This document shows positions 36,720-51,494 of a stretch of 64,000 nt of DNA, piece by piece. The stretch comes from Neodiprion pinetum (Eukaryota > Arthropoda > Insecta > Hymenoptera > Diprionidae). The position numbers and the translations under genes were made by a program. Location of the stretch: positions 34,193,077-34,257,076 of the forward strand of contig NC_060233.1 in NCBI RefSeq assembly GCF_021155775.2, given 5' to 3'. Every line of letters starts with the position of its first letter. The stretch's first letter is position 1. The notes under the pieces were generated by a model. It searched no databases. It was given only the letters and a program-made list of their open reading frames with translations, and had not been told where the DNA came from.

Positions 36720-37050
36720 ATAACGGACGAGTCGCCATTATTGCAGCGAGCCACGTTTGGCTGGATAATAAATAACAGGGATTTTTTACCTAATTAAATT
36801 TCGGCCTAACAAAAATGTAAACAAGCTACGATCCCTCCTCCCGGTCAATTAGGGCTAATAAATGGTCATCGGGGGTGGAGACCTGCGGCCGAAAGCTCCC
36901 GCGCCTCTTATGTATACCCCCGGCATATCCCTCCTTCACCCAAACGTTACGTTATTAAAAATGTAAATATCTCGGAGTCGGCTCGTTAACGGATGTAAAT
37001 ATGAAGCCGCCGAGCGGCGCTATTCACCGCTTTGTTTAGTTATTTATTGG
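36720..37050. promoter_or_regulatory. Candidate enhancer block with forkhead and homeodomain motifs
   Basis: A dense non-repetitive block contains TAATTAAA at 36791-36798, a perfect forkhead core TGTAAACA at 36816-36823, CAATTAGGGC, AATAAATGG, and two further TGTAAATA-like sequences near 36962 and 36995. Such clustering in a large intron suggests regulatory DNA. Conservation was not tested. Confidence 0.25.
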
Positions 37051-40000
37051 AATTTGCTCGGTCCGATCCTTTCATGTATGCATAAGCCGTCAGTGCAGTG
37101 CACAAGAATTAAGCATCATCTTTTTTCCCCATCTTTATACCTACACATATACGTATACATATATATGTATACACAATCCTGCACCGCGTTGCGGGTATTC
37201 GCAATCATCCAAAACTGGGCAGTAAAACACCGCGCACTGCAGTGCACGACGTATGTTATAAATAACAACGCGTCATTATTTCATTTCGAACGAATAACTT
37301 GCACAGGTTTCGCGAATGAGTTTTACCAATTCAAAAAATAGAAGACGGTGAAATTTTCGAAACGATGCGGTTAAATTTTTCAGTTAAAATATTACGGACG
37401 ATCGTACGTACGTACCTGTATCGATACTCGTACTCGGTGGAATCTAGATTGTAGAACAAAGTCCCGAGAGGGTTTCAAGATCGAGGAAAAAAGCTGCATA
37501 ACCGCGACGAGGGTGTTTTCACAGACGATCTGCAGAGGCAAGAGAGGCCCCATCGTCTCTTCGGACTGCGGCGAGATTTGATATACGGCTCAATAAAACA
37601 AGAGCCAACTCTCGCGGCAGCTTGCAATCGGTCGTAGGTATGGCACGGCGTCTCACACGTATACGTATACATATATGTATACATACACACACCTGTATCA
37701 AAAAATCAACCGCAGGACCGTTCGCATTCACCTCGTTAGTAACGATCTTGTTGGACAGGAATATAATACCGCGAGTTTGCTGTTACACGGCAGGCATTAT
37801 ATTGTATGCATGTGTAGGTATGATGCATACCGCGTGGCTGAAGGAAAAACCGCGATCATCCCGCGATATTATTATATTGAAGTTTTTTTTTATTCAGTTT
37901 CAGTACTTATCATTTACCGCAGTACGAGAATATATATGAAAATGTCATTGGAGAGCTTCATCACCCGTGAAATATGTTTGCTCTTGCGTTAGAATTCAGT
38001 CGGTTGAGAAAAAAGATTCAATCCAGACGCGCCGGATGATATCCCCAATCTTATGGAGTCGACCATTTTTAGCTGAGAAAGAGAATTTAACTAACGGGCT
38101 AGTGGGAAGAAAAGTAATTACGAAAAAATTGTGTGAAAATTGGCAAAAAAAATTGTAGCAGTTGTAACGAGGATCATAAAATTGAAATGGAAAAATTGAA
38201 AGAAAAGGGAATTCGTGTTCATAAGTTAAATATCAAATTTTATCCCTAAATTCCGAGCTGCTGTTGCGATACTGAATAATAATAGGTTCGAACTCCAACG
38301 ATGCTTTGGTAATGAAAAAAAAAAAAAAATTTGCCACTTCCCAGCTTTAGAATTGTTTGAAATTCAATAAATTTAATCTAGCATTAACGAACACGCATTC
38401 TTCTAATTCCACCCTTTCAAACTTATACCCATATTCCGAAGTTCGAAACAGTGATAATTTCCTTCTAACCTTTCGTTTCGTTGTTACGTTAATCTGTACA
38501 AATAACCTCGATCTTATAAATTTTCTTGCTTATTTGTCAGATGTTACAAAATTCTCACCACTCCGCACGCTTCACTTATACAATATGAATTTATCAGCGT
38601 CTATCTACACACCTATCTGCAATGATAAACGGGACTTCTATACACGACAGAGTTGCAAAAATTTGAAGGCAATTTGAAGATGAATTTCAAGTATAGTTAA
38701 CTATTCAGAACTAGTGTATATTTTGTTTACAACGGTTTACTAAACTTCGGAAAGTCATAAACGTGTTAACTAACAGCGTTTTTTACCAATGACGCGTCGT
38801 TACGGTAACGACGCTACTCGCTTCATCCTCACGACACAGATCCCTCTGATCCATGCAAGACTCACGGAGGTGTGCTCGAGGCAAGGCGACGTCGTCCATC
38901 CGGTAAGAGTTCCGCGGGCCGTGAACCGGGGGGTTGGCCGAGAACAAAGCGATTACGACAGCGTTTCTTTTTCACGCGGCTGCGGCTGCGGCCGGCTGAA
39001 CGCCCGGCGCTGCGGACAACCGGCTGCTGCAGCGGGGGGTTACCGCACCGACGCAAAAGGTGTTAACCAAAGTTATACCCAACTGCTGGTATAGTTACAA
39101 GGTACCCCGTCAGGGGATCTCTGCAGCCCCTCCAGGAGGATGGCTTCTTCGCGTATAAAGTCGTAACGGCGCAAACGAGCGACGAGGGAGGATGCGGAGG
39201 ACAAGGAGGAGGCGTACTCGCGAGGAAACCTGCGGAACCCCCGGCAATTCCCTCAGCCTTCTCATCCTCGCCTCAAACCGCTCGACCTTCGTCATTTTTT
39301 TCGCTCTGGTGGTGGGATTTTTTCTTTATCCATTTTTCGACTTCTCGTATGTATATATAATATATATACACACGCACCGTTCCGAAAATAATTAATTTCT
39401 ATTCAGTCCGCGTTATGCAGCAGAATATTCTCGTCGCGCGTCGAGCAACCGTGAAATTTCTCTGAATTGAGTTTCGTCGCGCGCTCTGTACCTACCTAGG
39501 TACGTACCATCCGATCTTCTCGCCTTTCCACCCGAGTTATGTATCTACCTCTACATAACAGGTATGTAAGGTGTATCTACGAATTAACAAATTTATCCCG
39601 CAGGCTAGCCGCTCTGATCCTCCAACACTGTACCGTACAACAAGTCGAGCAATCGTACACGGGTAATGATCCTAGCTGTCTCGGTATCTACCTTTTATCG
39701 ACCTGCACTATTCCGTGGGGACAGGTGCGCGTTCGTAATGCAGCTACGTCTTGTCGAACATGAAAAAAAAAAGAAACATGTATACCTCTGTCAAGAATGT
39801 CTCATATTTGTACAAAATGTGTCACATATACCTGTATAAGCTGAAATTTTTCAACCATACATTACAATCACTATACCTAGTACATACGTGTAATATGTGC
39901 AAGGTTTTAATTAATTTTCATTGCTGTACACGGCAATAATATGTATAAGTTATAAGTATACGTATTATTTACGTTTATACACATATACATTGTACATATG

Positions 40001-41400
40001 TATGTCGTTATTTATCAGCAGTTATTTATCCGTCGTATCGACGCTCCCCGGCGTGACCGCCGTGCGACGTTTCATCGTCGCGGCCGTCGTCCTGGTTTTC
40101 TTAGTTCCTTTTTCTTCGCTGTAATTTTTTACTCCCTCACTCGCGTAACTAATTTTTGTGGGCGGTCCCACAGGCCGCAATATTTGTTTTCACTGCGCGG
40201 GTGCGACAGGCAAGAAGGCAGACGGTCAGGCAACGTCTCTGGATAACAATATATTATAATACGCCTAACCATCTATATACTTTTACGTAAAAGCGGTAGT
40301 CTAAGACTTCGAGGAAAAGAAGCAGTGAAGAAAAACGAAGCAAGAGAAAATTAGCGAAGAATTGACTATTTAGAGATATTCATATTTTTCACTTCAGATA
40401 TATACCTATATATATATGTACAAGGTAAAGCTGCGCAGAGCGCCGCTATTTTATTCCTGCAGTGTTTGATTATAAATTTAAACTTCGTTAAACGGAAACT
40501 TATTATTCCATTGGTACAGAATTGTTATAGAATCGTACAAGTGTGCAGGTGTTTTGTCGTATAAGGGGTAACAAAACGTAAAGTGGTTTGAAAAATATGT
40601 GTGAAACCACCGTATTATGTGAACGCTATGTCTCTTGAGCGCAAAAAACACAATGCGGTTTTATGTTCGGATGAGCCGCGTTTAATTTGGGAACGAATTG
40701 ACCACCGTCACGGTAATATTCTCTGCATACCGACTCGAGTTCAAGTTGTCATTCTGGATAATTTATTTGGCGGAGCTGCGGCAACGAGTGTAAATGTCGA
40801 GCACGTACGTTCTACGTACAAGAATGTTGAATCTGACGATTATTTCGAGGCCATGTATACACGGTAGACAATTTCATCATTAAACGTAGACGGCCCGGGC
40901 AACGCGGAGTTCGAGACGAGTTCATAAACCGTGACGATCGAATTTCGAAAAGGTAAATTAGTCGAGAAGAATCGATTCCTAGGCTCCGAATTGACTTCGG
41001 CCGTAATCTTGGGGGGTTCAACCTGCTCGAGTGTACGTTATCGGTATAGCTATGCCAATGTCTGTATATATGTATATTATCGAGTCGAGATTCGAAACCG
41101 TCACGGCGGAACGACTCGAGATGTCGCGACGCAATAAAAACCCATCGATCGGTACGGTGTAATTAGCGTGGACCGAATCTTGCCAGTCTTCTTATTCTCA
41201 CTACCGTTCGAATTCTTTATTTTCATGTAGGACAGCGTCTTTGTAAATAAACAAAGGCGCACAGTGAATGGCCGCCCCCGATCGCCGAGATCGCCGAGAT
41301 GAGAGTGCAGCGAGATATCGAAGGAACGAAGGAACGCCTTCCGGTTCGGTACTGCAACGCTTCTCCTCTTTCAAAATATACAGCCGGCTATGGTTTTTTG

Positions 41401-44400
41401 TCATTAGTTCCGCCCGGATCGCGACGCGTCGGACGACTAGATAGATAGATCGGTATATCTGTCCCGATCCTCCTCCTCCTCCTCCTCACGATCGGTAGCT
41501 CGAGAATGAAATTACCGATACCCACCGTCAGGTGCCGTGTAACGAGATTTTCCAATGACTGCGTCCGCCTTTCTGTTACACACAATCTATCTGCCTGTAA
41601 CTCTGTTCGATCTATCATCGACCGTATTAGACCTTATTATTAAAAATATCGATGTCGCAGGTCGCATGGTGTGTAATTATGTAGGAAAAACGACTTGCAA
41701 TCTATTTTGCCTTGGCTTTTTTCACTCCGCGTACAGCCCAGCGATTGCAGCCCCTGTATATCGCGAGAATGTCGTGAGAATGAATATATTTACAGTGCGA
41801 TCGTGGCCGGGGTACTTTATACTTGTTATATCAGGTCTGTTAATAATCTGTTGGACAAAAAAATGTACTTTGCTTCTCCGGTGTAACGACATTTACTCAC
41901 GGAACATGTCAGCTGTATATCATGGGGAAACATGTTTGGTGTCGTGAGGTTATGGGGTATCGAACTGGGGATTCCTGCATACAAATTTCATACGCTTTCC
42001 TCGAATATCTTGATTCGGAACACTCGTTTAGATTGATTTAACAGAAATCACTGGCCGTTTAATCGGAGCTGCTAGAAGCTACCGTTTGTCTGTTAAATCA
42101 GCCAGATATATTCAATTGACAGCCCGTGACCGTCGCATTTATGTCAATCAAACCAGCATTTTGTTGAATCGACGATTTCTGCAAACACCTCGTGTACCTT
42201 CGGTATACTCGGTTTAGCCGAAGACAATGCCAATCAAATCACGCCTATCATGACAAGTGTATACCTAAAATAATGGATATTTTAAAACTGTTGCGGTTTC
42301 ACAGAAAAGCGGCAGTTTCGGCTGGAAAATATGTTATCGATAAAATGAAAGAACCCGACGATATTTTTTTGAATCGCTAATTCGAAAGAAAGGATATGAA
42401 AATCTCGAGCAGTTGAAAACGCAATGTCAAACCTTAACCGTCAACTGATTCATTCTCATTTACGCTCTACTCGCGAAACAAAGTCACGCGTCAGTTAAAC
42501 CGGTAAATTTTTCGATCAACATTTGAAAAACTGACGATAAAAACGAAGCTAGTAAGAGAGGGGAGGGAAGCGATGCGTTTCGTACAGGAAACTATCCATG
42601 CTTTCTACGTCTGTTTCTTTATTGAAATAAATCCTTGCACACGTTAATGTAAGTCGGAGAGAAAGAAAAAGAGTGAACCGCAATCGAGTGATCGTTCCGT
42701 GTAAATATAAGTTTAGTCGGTTCGTGAAACTTCTGGTAAATTTTTGCCCCGTCTGGATGTATAGACGAGGAGTTTTATAAAACCAATCCAATTTCAGGCT
42801 GGACGTTGAAAAACAATGAGAAAACTAAACACGGTTACAAAAACAAGGGTAAAAACAAAGAATGACTAATGTTTCTTAAACATCCGTTGTAACGTTATAA
42901 CGAGTAAAAACAAAGAAAGAAAACTCATCTATACCAACAATATTATCTACGTGGGTACCCGGTACATCGTATTATGCGCTGTGCCCAATTACCATGCGAA
43001 CTATTGCTATACTTATAAACTTCTCGCGGTCCATTACGCACGGCCATTCTTACGACTATAAATTTCTTTCTATATGTACATTTATATCTATATAACAATA
43101 TAAATATAGGTGTGCAGTGTGTACGCGACGTCGATATCGACGTTATGGGTATCACATCAAGGTGCAGCTGTAGGCATTGCACGATTCTATGTAAGATATT
43201 ATCGTGACCACGGCTTGATGTTGTCGATGAAAAAGTTAATTCACTCTTTTTCGTATAACTATTGTACGTGTTGTACATAGGTGCAGGTGTAATATATACG
43301 TGGATTTGAGGTATCACTTACCTCGTGTTGTAACAGTAAGGCATGCCACGAACGATGTTGAAGCTAGTAACGTTACGGTGACGAAACATCGGGGAAAAAT
43401 CACCGCTTTCCTAATTTTACAACGATCTTGAAGGTATCAAGATTTCGAAATGGGACTGTGTTTTGTTTTATTACGGTCTACCGGATTTCGGACGGTTCCA
43501 AAATCGCGGACTAACAGTTTTTCCTCAGCACGAATCGTTACAGCGACGCTTACCGACTTGAATATGATTTCCACGATCAGCGATCGTACACAGATTATAC
43601 GCAGCAATCACGTCGAGATGCGATTGTGTAAGAAGAGATTCGGGATGACGACGAAGAGCAGGAGGAGGTGGATGAGATGATAGACGACAAACGGTTTCGA
43701 GCGATCAATTGTCCTCCGTTTCCCCTCGTAGTCGGTCGAATTCTCTCTTATTCGGGATACCGGACTGAGCATCCGTGTCCATGGAGAAGAACCCGAGCAT
43801 ATCGGTTCAGCCGCCTATACGTATATAGGTATATAATTGTATACAGACGCTCGTACAGCTTCACGGTAAATTTTAATAACAAAACACCGACCTAACGGTT
43901 GTTGGCGCGACGCGGACTTGCCTTGTGACTTGTTGATTTAGATGTGATGAAATTTGTAACGCTGTACCTGGGCAAGAACCGATCTACCTGTCACGTAATT
44001 CGACTCGATTAAAATTTCATCCGAAAAAGAGGAGAAAAAATTATACAAATGAAAGAAAAAGAAGATGAACAGAAAAACAACCACCCCGAATCCCTCCACC
44101 TCCCGACGAATAAACTTTACTAGCTGCCCGCGTTCCGCTATGTACGAAATTGTATTATACGTATACGTGTAACACGGACAAATTATAGGTACGTAATTAC
44201 TCGAGGGAATTGGTTTTGGTCGAAAAAGTGTCGACGGAAGAGATTGACAAAATATATACGTGCGATGTCGAAAAACCACCGCAGCGACTTATCTACGGTG
44301 AACTTGACCAGTTCAAATTTCGTACAATCGTTATCTCGTTAGATTCGAGGAGAAAAAAAAAATGTAACAATGATGAAAGAAAAAATTAAAAAACAAACAA

Positions 44401-47400
44401 AAAATAGAGAGGCTTGCGAACAATTAATGTATAATTATGGCTGTTGAGGTTAAAATTGACGATGGTTTTTCTCGAATTCTCAACTTGGCCGGGATGCAGG
44501 GGTCGTCTGTAACGACCATTTTGTTTATCCACGGAAAAGAGCGGCGAGACTAGCTCGCCGTTTATCGGTCGAAGCAACCGCGAGATTCGAGATCGGAAGC
44601 CGGACTTGGCCGGGGTGCGTTTGAGAAGCGGCGTATGTTCTGAGAATCCATTAGAAAACTTTGGCTCAGCAGGCCGTGTCACTCTGGTCCGTGGTGTGTG
44701 TGGCGCGTAGGTGGGTCGTGACACGTGCCCACCCTGCCCGACGATATCGCGAAGGGCATTCTCCAAATGCCACCCCGAATGGCTGCACCGTAACGACATT
44801 TTCGAAGGGTATAAGAGTCTCGGGGAGAGCGGCGCGCATTCCTAGACATGTGAGGAACCGTTGTCTTGGTAAATTTTGTCAATTTTACTCACCGTCAGCC
44901 CTGATAGTTTCGTTTAGATAAACGCGGGGGTTGTTGGTCTTTTTGGGGTAACGGACACGTGCTCGGTCGCAAGAGTGGCTCGTACCTACCTTACTCAAAC
45001 CGCGATCGTCGAGGCTGCACAGTCGTCGTTTGTAAATTACGAATCGTGAGATTGACACCGCGTGACATTTTTATCATCTGTTGTAAATCGGAATCGTTGC
45101 GAAGAAAGGATGTCTCGTTGGTAATGACAGGGCGATAGAAATATAGGCGCAAGTCGCTGCAATGATCTATGGTGGAAAAGTAATTATGCTACTGTATACT
45201 AAAAACGGCGAAACCTTGTTGTATTTTCTCAATGGTTGAACTCGCGATGTTTTGTCTGAACGTTTTTTGACACACTCAGGTTCCGATTAGTCGGATATAA
45301 GCGGTTACGAATCGATTCTGACAGAGAAAAAGTTTTCGCTCCGCGTAAAATCGCAACTTTGACAAAATATTTTCATTGGATTATTCTTATTACATTCTTT
45401 TTTTTTTTTTTCTACAATATCCAAGCAATTATTTTATTGACTTTGACGTTTGCTGCGAAATGTTGTGTCTCGACGAAAAAATCTCCTTAACAATTGCTCG
45501 GAGAAATCGATTTCTTTAAAAAGACAGAAGCCTAGTCTTCTGCGAAGGTGTGCTTCATTGTTTTATGAATTTATCAGTATATATAATTTCACATTTCTAC
45601 ATCTACCATGCCGCATTAAAGGTGACGCGCTAATTGCAAGTACCTAGTAGTTTTAATTGCGTTTGTTTTTTGTGCCGGATTCGTCCATTTTTCATTTTGT
45701 CTTTCTCTCAGATAGACATGTAAGATCGGCCTGCCAGACAGTTGAATATTGCGGCGTTCACCGTGCCGATTTAATCTCTACAATCTTATCAATCTTCACG
45801 GAAAGTGAACAAGTTGTGCAACACTTTGAAACTTTAATGCTGAAAAACATTCGGAATATAAAGTGACCCTGTTCAACGCCCGCGTTAAGTAAAATTACGA
45901 ACCGATATAATTTGTATGTAAAAAAAATTTGTCCGTTAATCGTACATTTCCATTCAATACTCCGCCGATCAGCAACTCGTACGAGGCGCGTGCGTCGAAT
46001 GGGTCCTCGGACGACACCTCTGATCCGTGAGTTGTTACGTCACTGGATACACTCGCACTAATGGATTCCTCGAACTTATTTTGCATGATTAATCCCAGCG
46101 GCCTTTTTTCCCTTCTCAATTCTGTATAACCGAAAGTATCGAGAGTAGAAACTGCGTGTACGCAGATAGAGAGACGCATGCCGCGGGTGTGTGGGTGCGA
46201 CATCGATATACTCGAATATTACACACGAGGAGGAGTTAGCTGTTTCGGACGGCTATCGCGCGGCCTGCGGTTTTCGGCCACTTATACTTTTATCAAAGCT
46301 CTCAGAAACGTTTCGCAGATTAATCGACACCTTATTAATAATACCTGAAAACCTCTCGGGGCCTGGCGCCTTTTCCGTCTCGCCTTTACCTACATTACTC
46401 GCATCTGATCTATGTGTAAAGTATAATTTATACTCACATGTGGTATAGGTTATAACTCTGAGCTGTATATCTCCGCGTGTCATGAGCGCATAATCACTTC
46501 GGTCCGGGTTTTTGTTAGTTCTGTAGTTCGATATGCTTGTCTATTTACGTAGGTATAGAGGGATTTCCAATTAACCGATGCTGCGGTAATCTCCTGGCAG
46601 AAAAAAGAAATCGACTTGAAATTAACATGCATTATATCATACTTGTTATAAAGCATCCGCTGCTTCATACGTGACGTGTATAAAGTGTTGAATCTTCTCT
46701 TATACCAAGGTTTTTTTTTATCCCCTGGCGAAAAATTCGATCCGATGCGTATATTTTTTTTATAAAATATACTCTTGAAATCAACCGTGCGCGTCATCAG
46801 GTTCAATCCTAATTTATATTCTGACAAAATTTTGGGAATGACCTTTGAAGTGGTCGGATTCAATCATCTCTATAACTGTATCTGTACTTTGGAAAAAAAA
46901 ATGAGTTCATCTATGAGAATATTTTACAAGATCGAAGCATTGATGTTTTGAATAAAGTAATTATTCTTTATTTTTATTACCTCACCTTTCATACGCACGA
47001 GAATCGATTAAATTGCTGCCGAAATAATAAATTAAGATTACACTCGATGAAACGCTGTATTACTTCTACGTTAACTCACACACGTATAGGTAGTTACACC
47101 GTGACGCAAGGGAGGAGGTGAAATGCTCGCGTGCGGATCGACTAATCAACGCGAGGTAACATTAATTGTCTTTATCTCTGCCTTGTTTGTCGGAGTTGGA
47201 CCTTAACGCACTTTGCGAGGTACTAAACAACAACCCCGCGGAAATGCCAGATAAAATCGCTTTCACACACCTACCCGTATGTACGTATTAGTCTGACAAG
47301 CATTCGCGGATAGGTCTATTCACGCTGTGCAGGTATTCCACCATAACGTGTGTAACGGGCGAGTATCGGTACGGTAAATATTGTTTAAAATAAGCGTCAT

Positions 47401-49525
47401 GCGTAAGGGGTACGCGGACCCTTGCCGACGCCTTGCATCGTCAACTTTCGTATCATCGCGATATGATCGAACTAATCAATCGGTGCAGAGCCGGGGGCTG
47501 GATAAACAACATTTCGCTCATCCCTATATAAGGTACCTACTTCATTATTATTACACATGTATACTTCTCTTATACGCGTGCCTTTAATGTTCTTATATGC
47601 ATGTATGCGAATGGTATAACATATGTACGTACAACGCAAGTATAACGCAATGAGTTACATTGCACAGTTGTTACATACACGTATGCATGTGTATAGGACT
47701 TGTCGCAACGGGTTGATCCGTACAAATTGGTAATTTTAAGATTTTTATTTTCATTGATCTTATTAGTTTTAGTTTTTCGTTTTTTTTTTTTTAGTATTTT
47801 TCTTTTGTTTTTTCTACATTACATCGCATTTCGTGCGCGGCCAGCTACATAACAATATAATATAGAGCGTCTCGGTAAATACGCTGCCGAGCTTGATGGA
47901 AGGGGCAATGGAGAAATCGATTGATCAACTTCCGTACATGTATTCATACGTAACCCATATCGTACACGTATACCTTTATACAAACCGCCGCCCTCCGCCC
48001 GATGGATCCCACGCGAGGACCACCACCTAATTTGTAATTACCCAGCGCCGGGACGCGGTTTAACCGAACCAATTAAAACTTAATCTAGAATCTAGATTGT
48101 CCTCTATTTGATCCGTCCGCGGGATCCTGCCGCGTTGTTATTGGGTGCGGTCGGATTCGTATCACCGACTCAGGGATATACCGTATCGGTTTGGACCAAT
48201 GAACCTCTTTCAATATTCTTTGTCATATTTCGCGACACTTGGACACGAACGGAGCACAGCTTTTGTATTATAGAAACTTTATATCTTCATGCCCTTGTCT
48301 GACTTTCTTTGAGAATTAACTATAGGTAATACGTACATTGTCCATCAGGCTTTTTGACCACTTGTGGGTGGACTTCATTACTTTGTTCTTTTTTTTTCTC
48401 ACCGATCGATGGTACATTTTGCTTCAGTTTTTATACGGATTATTACAGACTTGTAATAAATTACTTTGTCTATACTGCATATTTTAGTATGGTACTGAAA
48501 AAATCTATCAGACTCGCGTGTCAATTCGCGATTCTGAGAAACAGGCCGCTGGAGAGCCGTGAAAAGCTTATGAATCGACGGGGGAATTTTTATCGAATCA
48601 TTTGCCATAATTCTAAACCCTCGCTTTTACTGTTTTATCCCTTCAATTTTTTCTTTCCTCATTTTCTACGAGCCATGTTCTATATTCAGCACAATTTCTG
48701 GATATTGCGCGAGCGAGTGATACGTGTCGTCGAAAAAACGATCACGACTCGAGGGACCTGATCGTGCAGGTTGTTCTGTTATTTACTCGTTTACTCCTTC
48801 ATCAGTTTTATGCCCCCCCGAATGAATCGGATCAAAAAAGTGTCCTACACTTTCCATCTTATTTTTATAGAGATGAAATTCCAAGACATTCGTATCCGGC
48901 GCTTCGTGGCCGCGGGTAATCTTAACGGTACAATAATTAATAATACGCGGGGGTTCGTTCTCTCTGAGTTACTAGTTTACGTGCACCCCGTGCAGTCCCA
49001 CGGCTGATTTAATCGAGCAGGGTAAGCGTGTATAATGAGACGTTCTTGCTCCAAGTTACAGATCACCGTTTACTCGCCTCGAACTTCCACGCGTATATCC
49101 GCTGCCAGGGTGCAGTGAAACATTGCCGCTTTCATAGGTAGACTCTTAATCGCATCCGGTATATAATACTTGTAGACCCGCGATGCGATCGTAACGCCTG
49201 CAATACCTTGCAGAATAATTAACTCGCTCCTGATTCAATCAAACTATCACGGGTTTGACGGCAATCATTGAGATAAACGAACAAGTTATTTTACACAGTA
49301 TGTTAACAACCATTTTTCACTTTAGTCACGAGAAAAGTAAAAACGAATAAAGATATTGTGCCGCATTGGCATTTTACTATATTTGGAAGACGCGGTGGCG
49401 CGAGGAGAAGAAATTTCAAATTCGTGGGTAAAATTTTAATGCGATATAATTTATCGGACGGGCAAGCTCTCGTTTTCCTAATTTTCTTAATTTTTTGCAA
49501 AACGATTTAGTTCAACTACAAGAAC
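41401..49525. other. Non-coding stretch, no gene seen
   Basis: There are several open frames of 100-137 codons (41555-41947, 42943-43317, 44386-44799, 45895-46203, 46480-46863), but none has an ATG-to-donor structure, domain or consistent phase with a neighbour. Short CTC and GATA tracts lie at about 41430-41480. Motif-mixed sequence near 47990-48090 resembles the enhancer-like blocks. Confidence 0.4.
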
Positions 49526-49527
49526 AA

Positions 49528-49562
<35 letters not shown>

Positions 49563-49564
49563 AT
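49526..49564. repeat. (AAAT)n microsatellite
   Basis: About ten perfect AATA/AAAT units. Confidence 0.95.
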
Positions 49565-51423
49565 ACTGTACGATAGATTTCGAAACGAAACGTGTTTTTT
49601 CCAGTTGGCGTATCATTTCGTTTTCCCGTAGGTATAAATTATCAGGTACAAAGTAGTTTGAACCGATACTAGCGAGCAGTCAGTAGGTACTTTGTATGCA
49701 TTGATGCATGATAATTGGTAACACAACCGTAAAGCGTATCTGCGTCTCGAATGCCAGGTACCATACATTAGACGGAACGTTGAAATGTGGAAATTCCGTA
49801 TCGAGGAACGCACCGGTCACAGATACACAGGCTGCAATTATATTCCACGGCTGTAATTTATAATGACGCCGCGACGCGGTGAAAATTAGTTGGGTAGTCG
49901 TTGATTATACGTCTTGGTATATTTGCACGCGGTTTATTCAACGCTGCAGAGTGCACGCAGGTATGTATGCGCCTGTAAGTGTGGACTCGCGTTAGATACA
50001 CTTTACGGCGTGATACGTTACGTACAGTCTGTCCGTGAATTCCGCGCCACTAGGCGTTTCGATCGCCGTTGCTGCACCGGCAGAAACGAAAACGACACAG
50101 TGTACGTTGGTACTTAGGTTACCCCATTCGCCATGCTCGCGCGGCAATTATAATTGAGTATGAAACCGGGACGTCGTAAAATCCAATTAAACGTTATTAC
50201 CCTACTCCTCGATTACGGCAGTCCCGCGGCCATGCGGCGAACGGCCGATTGTACCGCTTGTAACTAGCCGTATTCCGTACACCACAGTTCATACCATATG
50301 CTCGGCATCGTGCAGCACATTAATTGGTATTTTTTAAAAATTTATTTAGTTCTTTCAAATTCGTGAAGCTTGTATACGAAAAACTGCTTGTGTTGTGAAT
50401 AATAAATTGTCAACTTGTTAGACAACGTTCGTGGAACTGTAGAATTGTATGGAAGAGAATCCGAAAGTATGTCTTATATTTACGATTCGGAGAAAATTCA
50501 CACCGGCAAGTTATCGGGTACATTGCTGAACCGTGTCAGAGCACTGGAGTTCAACTCCAATCGTGTGGGATTTTCTTGACTCTGGTAGAATACTGCGTTT
50601 AATAGTTGATCCATATACATGCGCGTTAGTTTATTCCAACGAGCCACTAGTGGACGAGTATGCTGTGAATTTACACGGCGTCGTAATTATTCGTTAGGTA
50701 AGAAACGGTGATTTGACTAAGAAGTCGGGATCTTTCGGTCGTAAAATTCATCCCCCGCATCCCTGAACCTATTAATCAGAACCGAGGAACGGCGACGACG
50801 GAAATGGATCCACTTAGGGTAGAGGGTATATAATACAGGCTTGCGCATGCGATGTACGGTTGGATGGGTAGGTACCTCTACGTATCCCGGAATATATATA
50901 TATCTAAGGTATTGCCGCCTCGGATCATGGTCGTTTCTTGGAGCTCGTCCGATCGCAGAGGATCGATCATCGCCCGAATCCTATATAATTTGTTAAGCTG
51001 GGCAGCTTAGGCCCGTCATTACGAGCAATCACACTTGATTATTTTTGTCTACAGAGCTAGTTATAGGTATAACGCCGAGGCCTGGGTTTCCGTACGGCCA
51101 TGCAACATCCTTCAGCTCGGCTCGTTTCTCGTCTCTCGGATTTCGGATCATCAGATTATTCTACTATACGAGAAGCATGGGGGCACGAGTAGGTTTGCGT
51201 CCGCGCTATCCACACGGGATTCGTTGGGGTTTCGAGCAGCTTTAACCTCAGACCTGGTCAGCCCAGGGTAGGGGGGCTCCATTTACGTGATTACCGCCGA
51301 GCTAGCGGGGCCAAGGGCGAGATGCATACTACGACCATCGACGTGTACGAATTCGAACCGGTCAATCGGATACCGACGTTCGATTACCACGAGTCGGGGA
51401 TGTCTTTTTACGTATATACGTAT

Positions 51424-51494
51424 TTCTCTCTTTCTCCTGCTCCGCTCCCTCCCTCCCCTCTCTCTTTCTTCCTCTCTTTCTCTCTTTTTCCCTC
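51424..51494. repeat. Pyrimidine (CT-rich) tract
   Basis: About 70 bases of almost pure C and T on the plus strand, equivalent to a GA-rich tract on the minus strand. Confidence 0.85.

Larger units (their letters stand above)
34501..41400. other. Non-coding stretch with possible regulatory blocks
   Basis: No supported gene. A strong isolated donor-like sequence (ACAG followed by GTAAGT, minus strand, at about 34781) has no ATG-initiated exon behind it. Two motif-rich blocks are listed separately. CpG-rich pieces lie near 38860-39060 and 39110-39250. The frame at 38789-39094 contains an Ala/Gly/Arg-rich low-complexity part. Confidence 0.4.

Noticed and set aside
43480..43530. A short stretch reading RFQNRG, reminiscent of the homeodomain WFQNRR signature
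   Set aside because: The flanking residues do not fit a homeodomain helix 3 and the frame ends soon after; chance match.
45895..46203. 102-codon minus-strand frame with a Ser/Glu-rich segment
   Set aside because: No splice sites, no domain and no neighbouring exon in phase.
50530..50575. tRNA-like arm with a stem around GGAGTTCAACTCC
   Set aside because: No B-box in the correct context, no A-box or acceptor stem; just a small palindrome.
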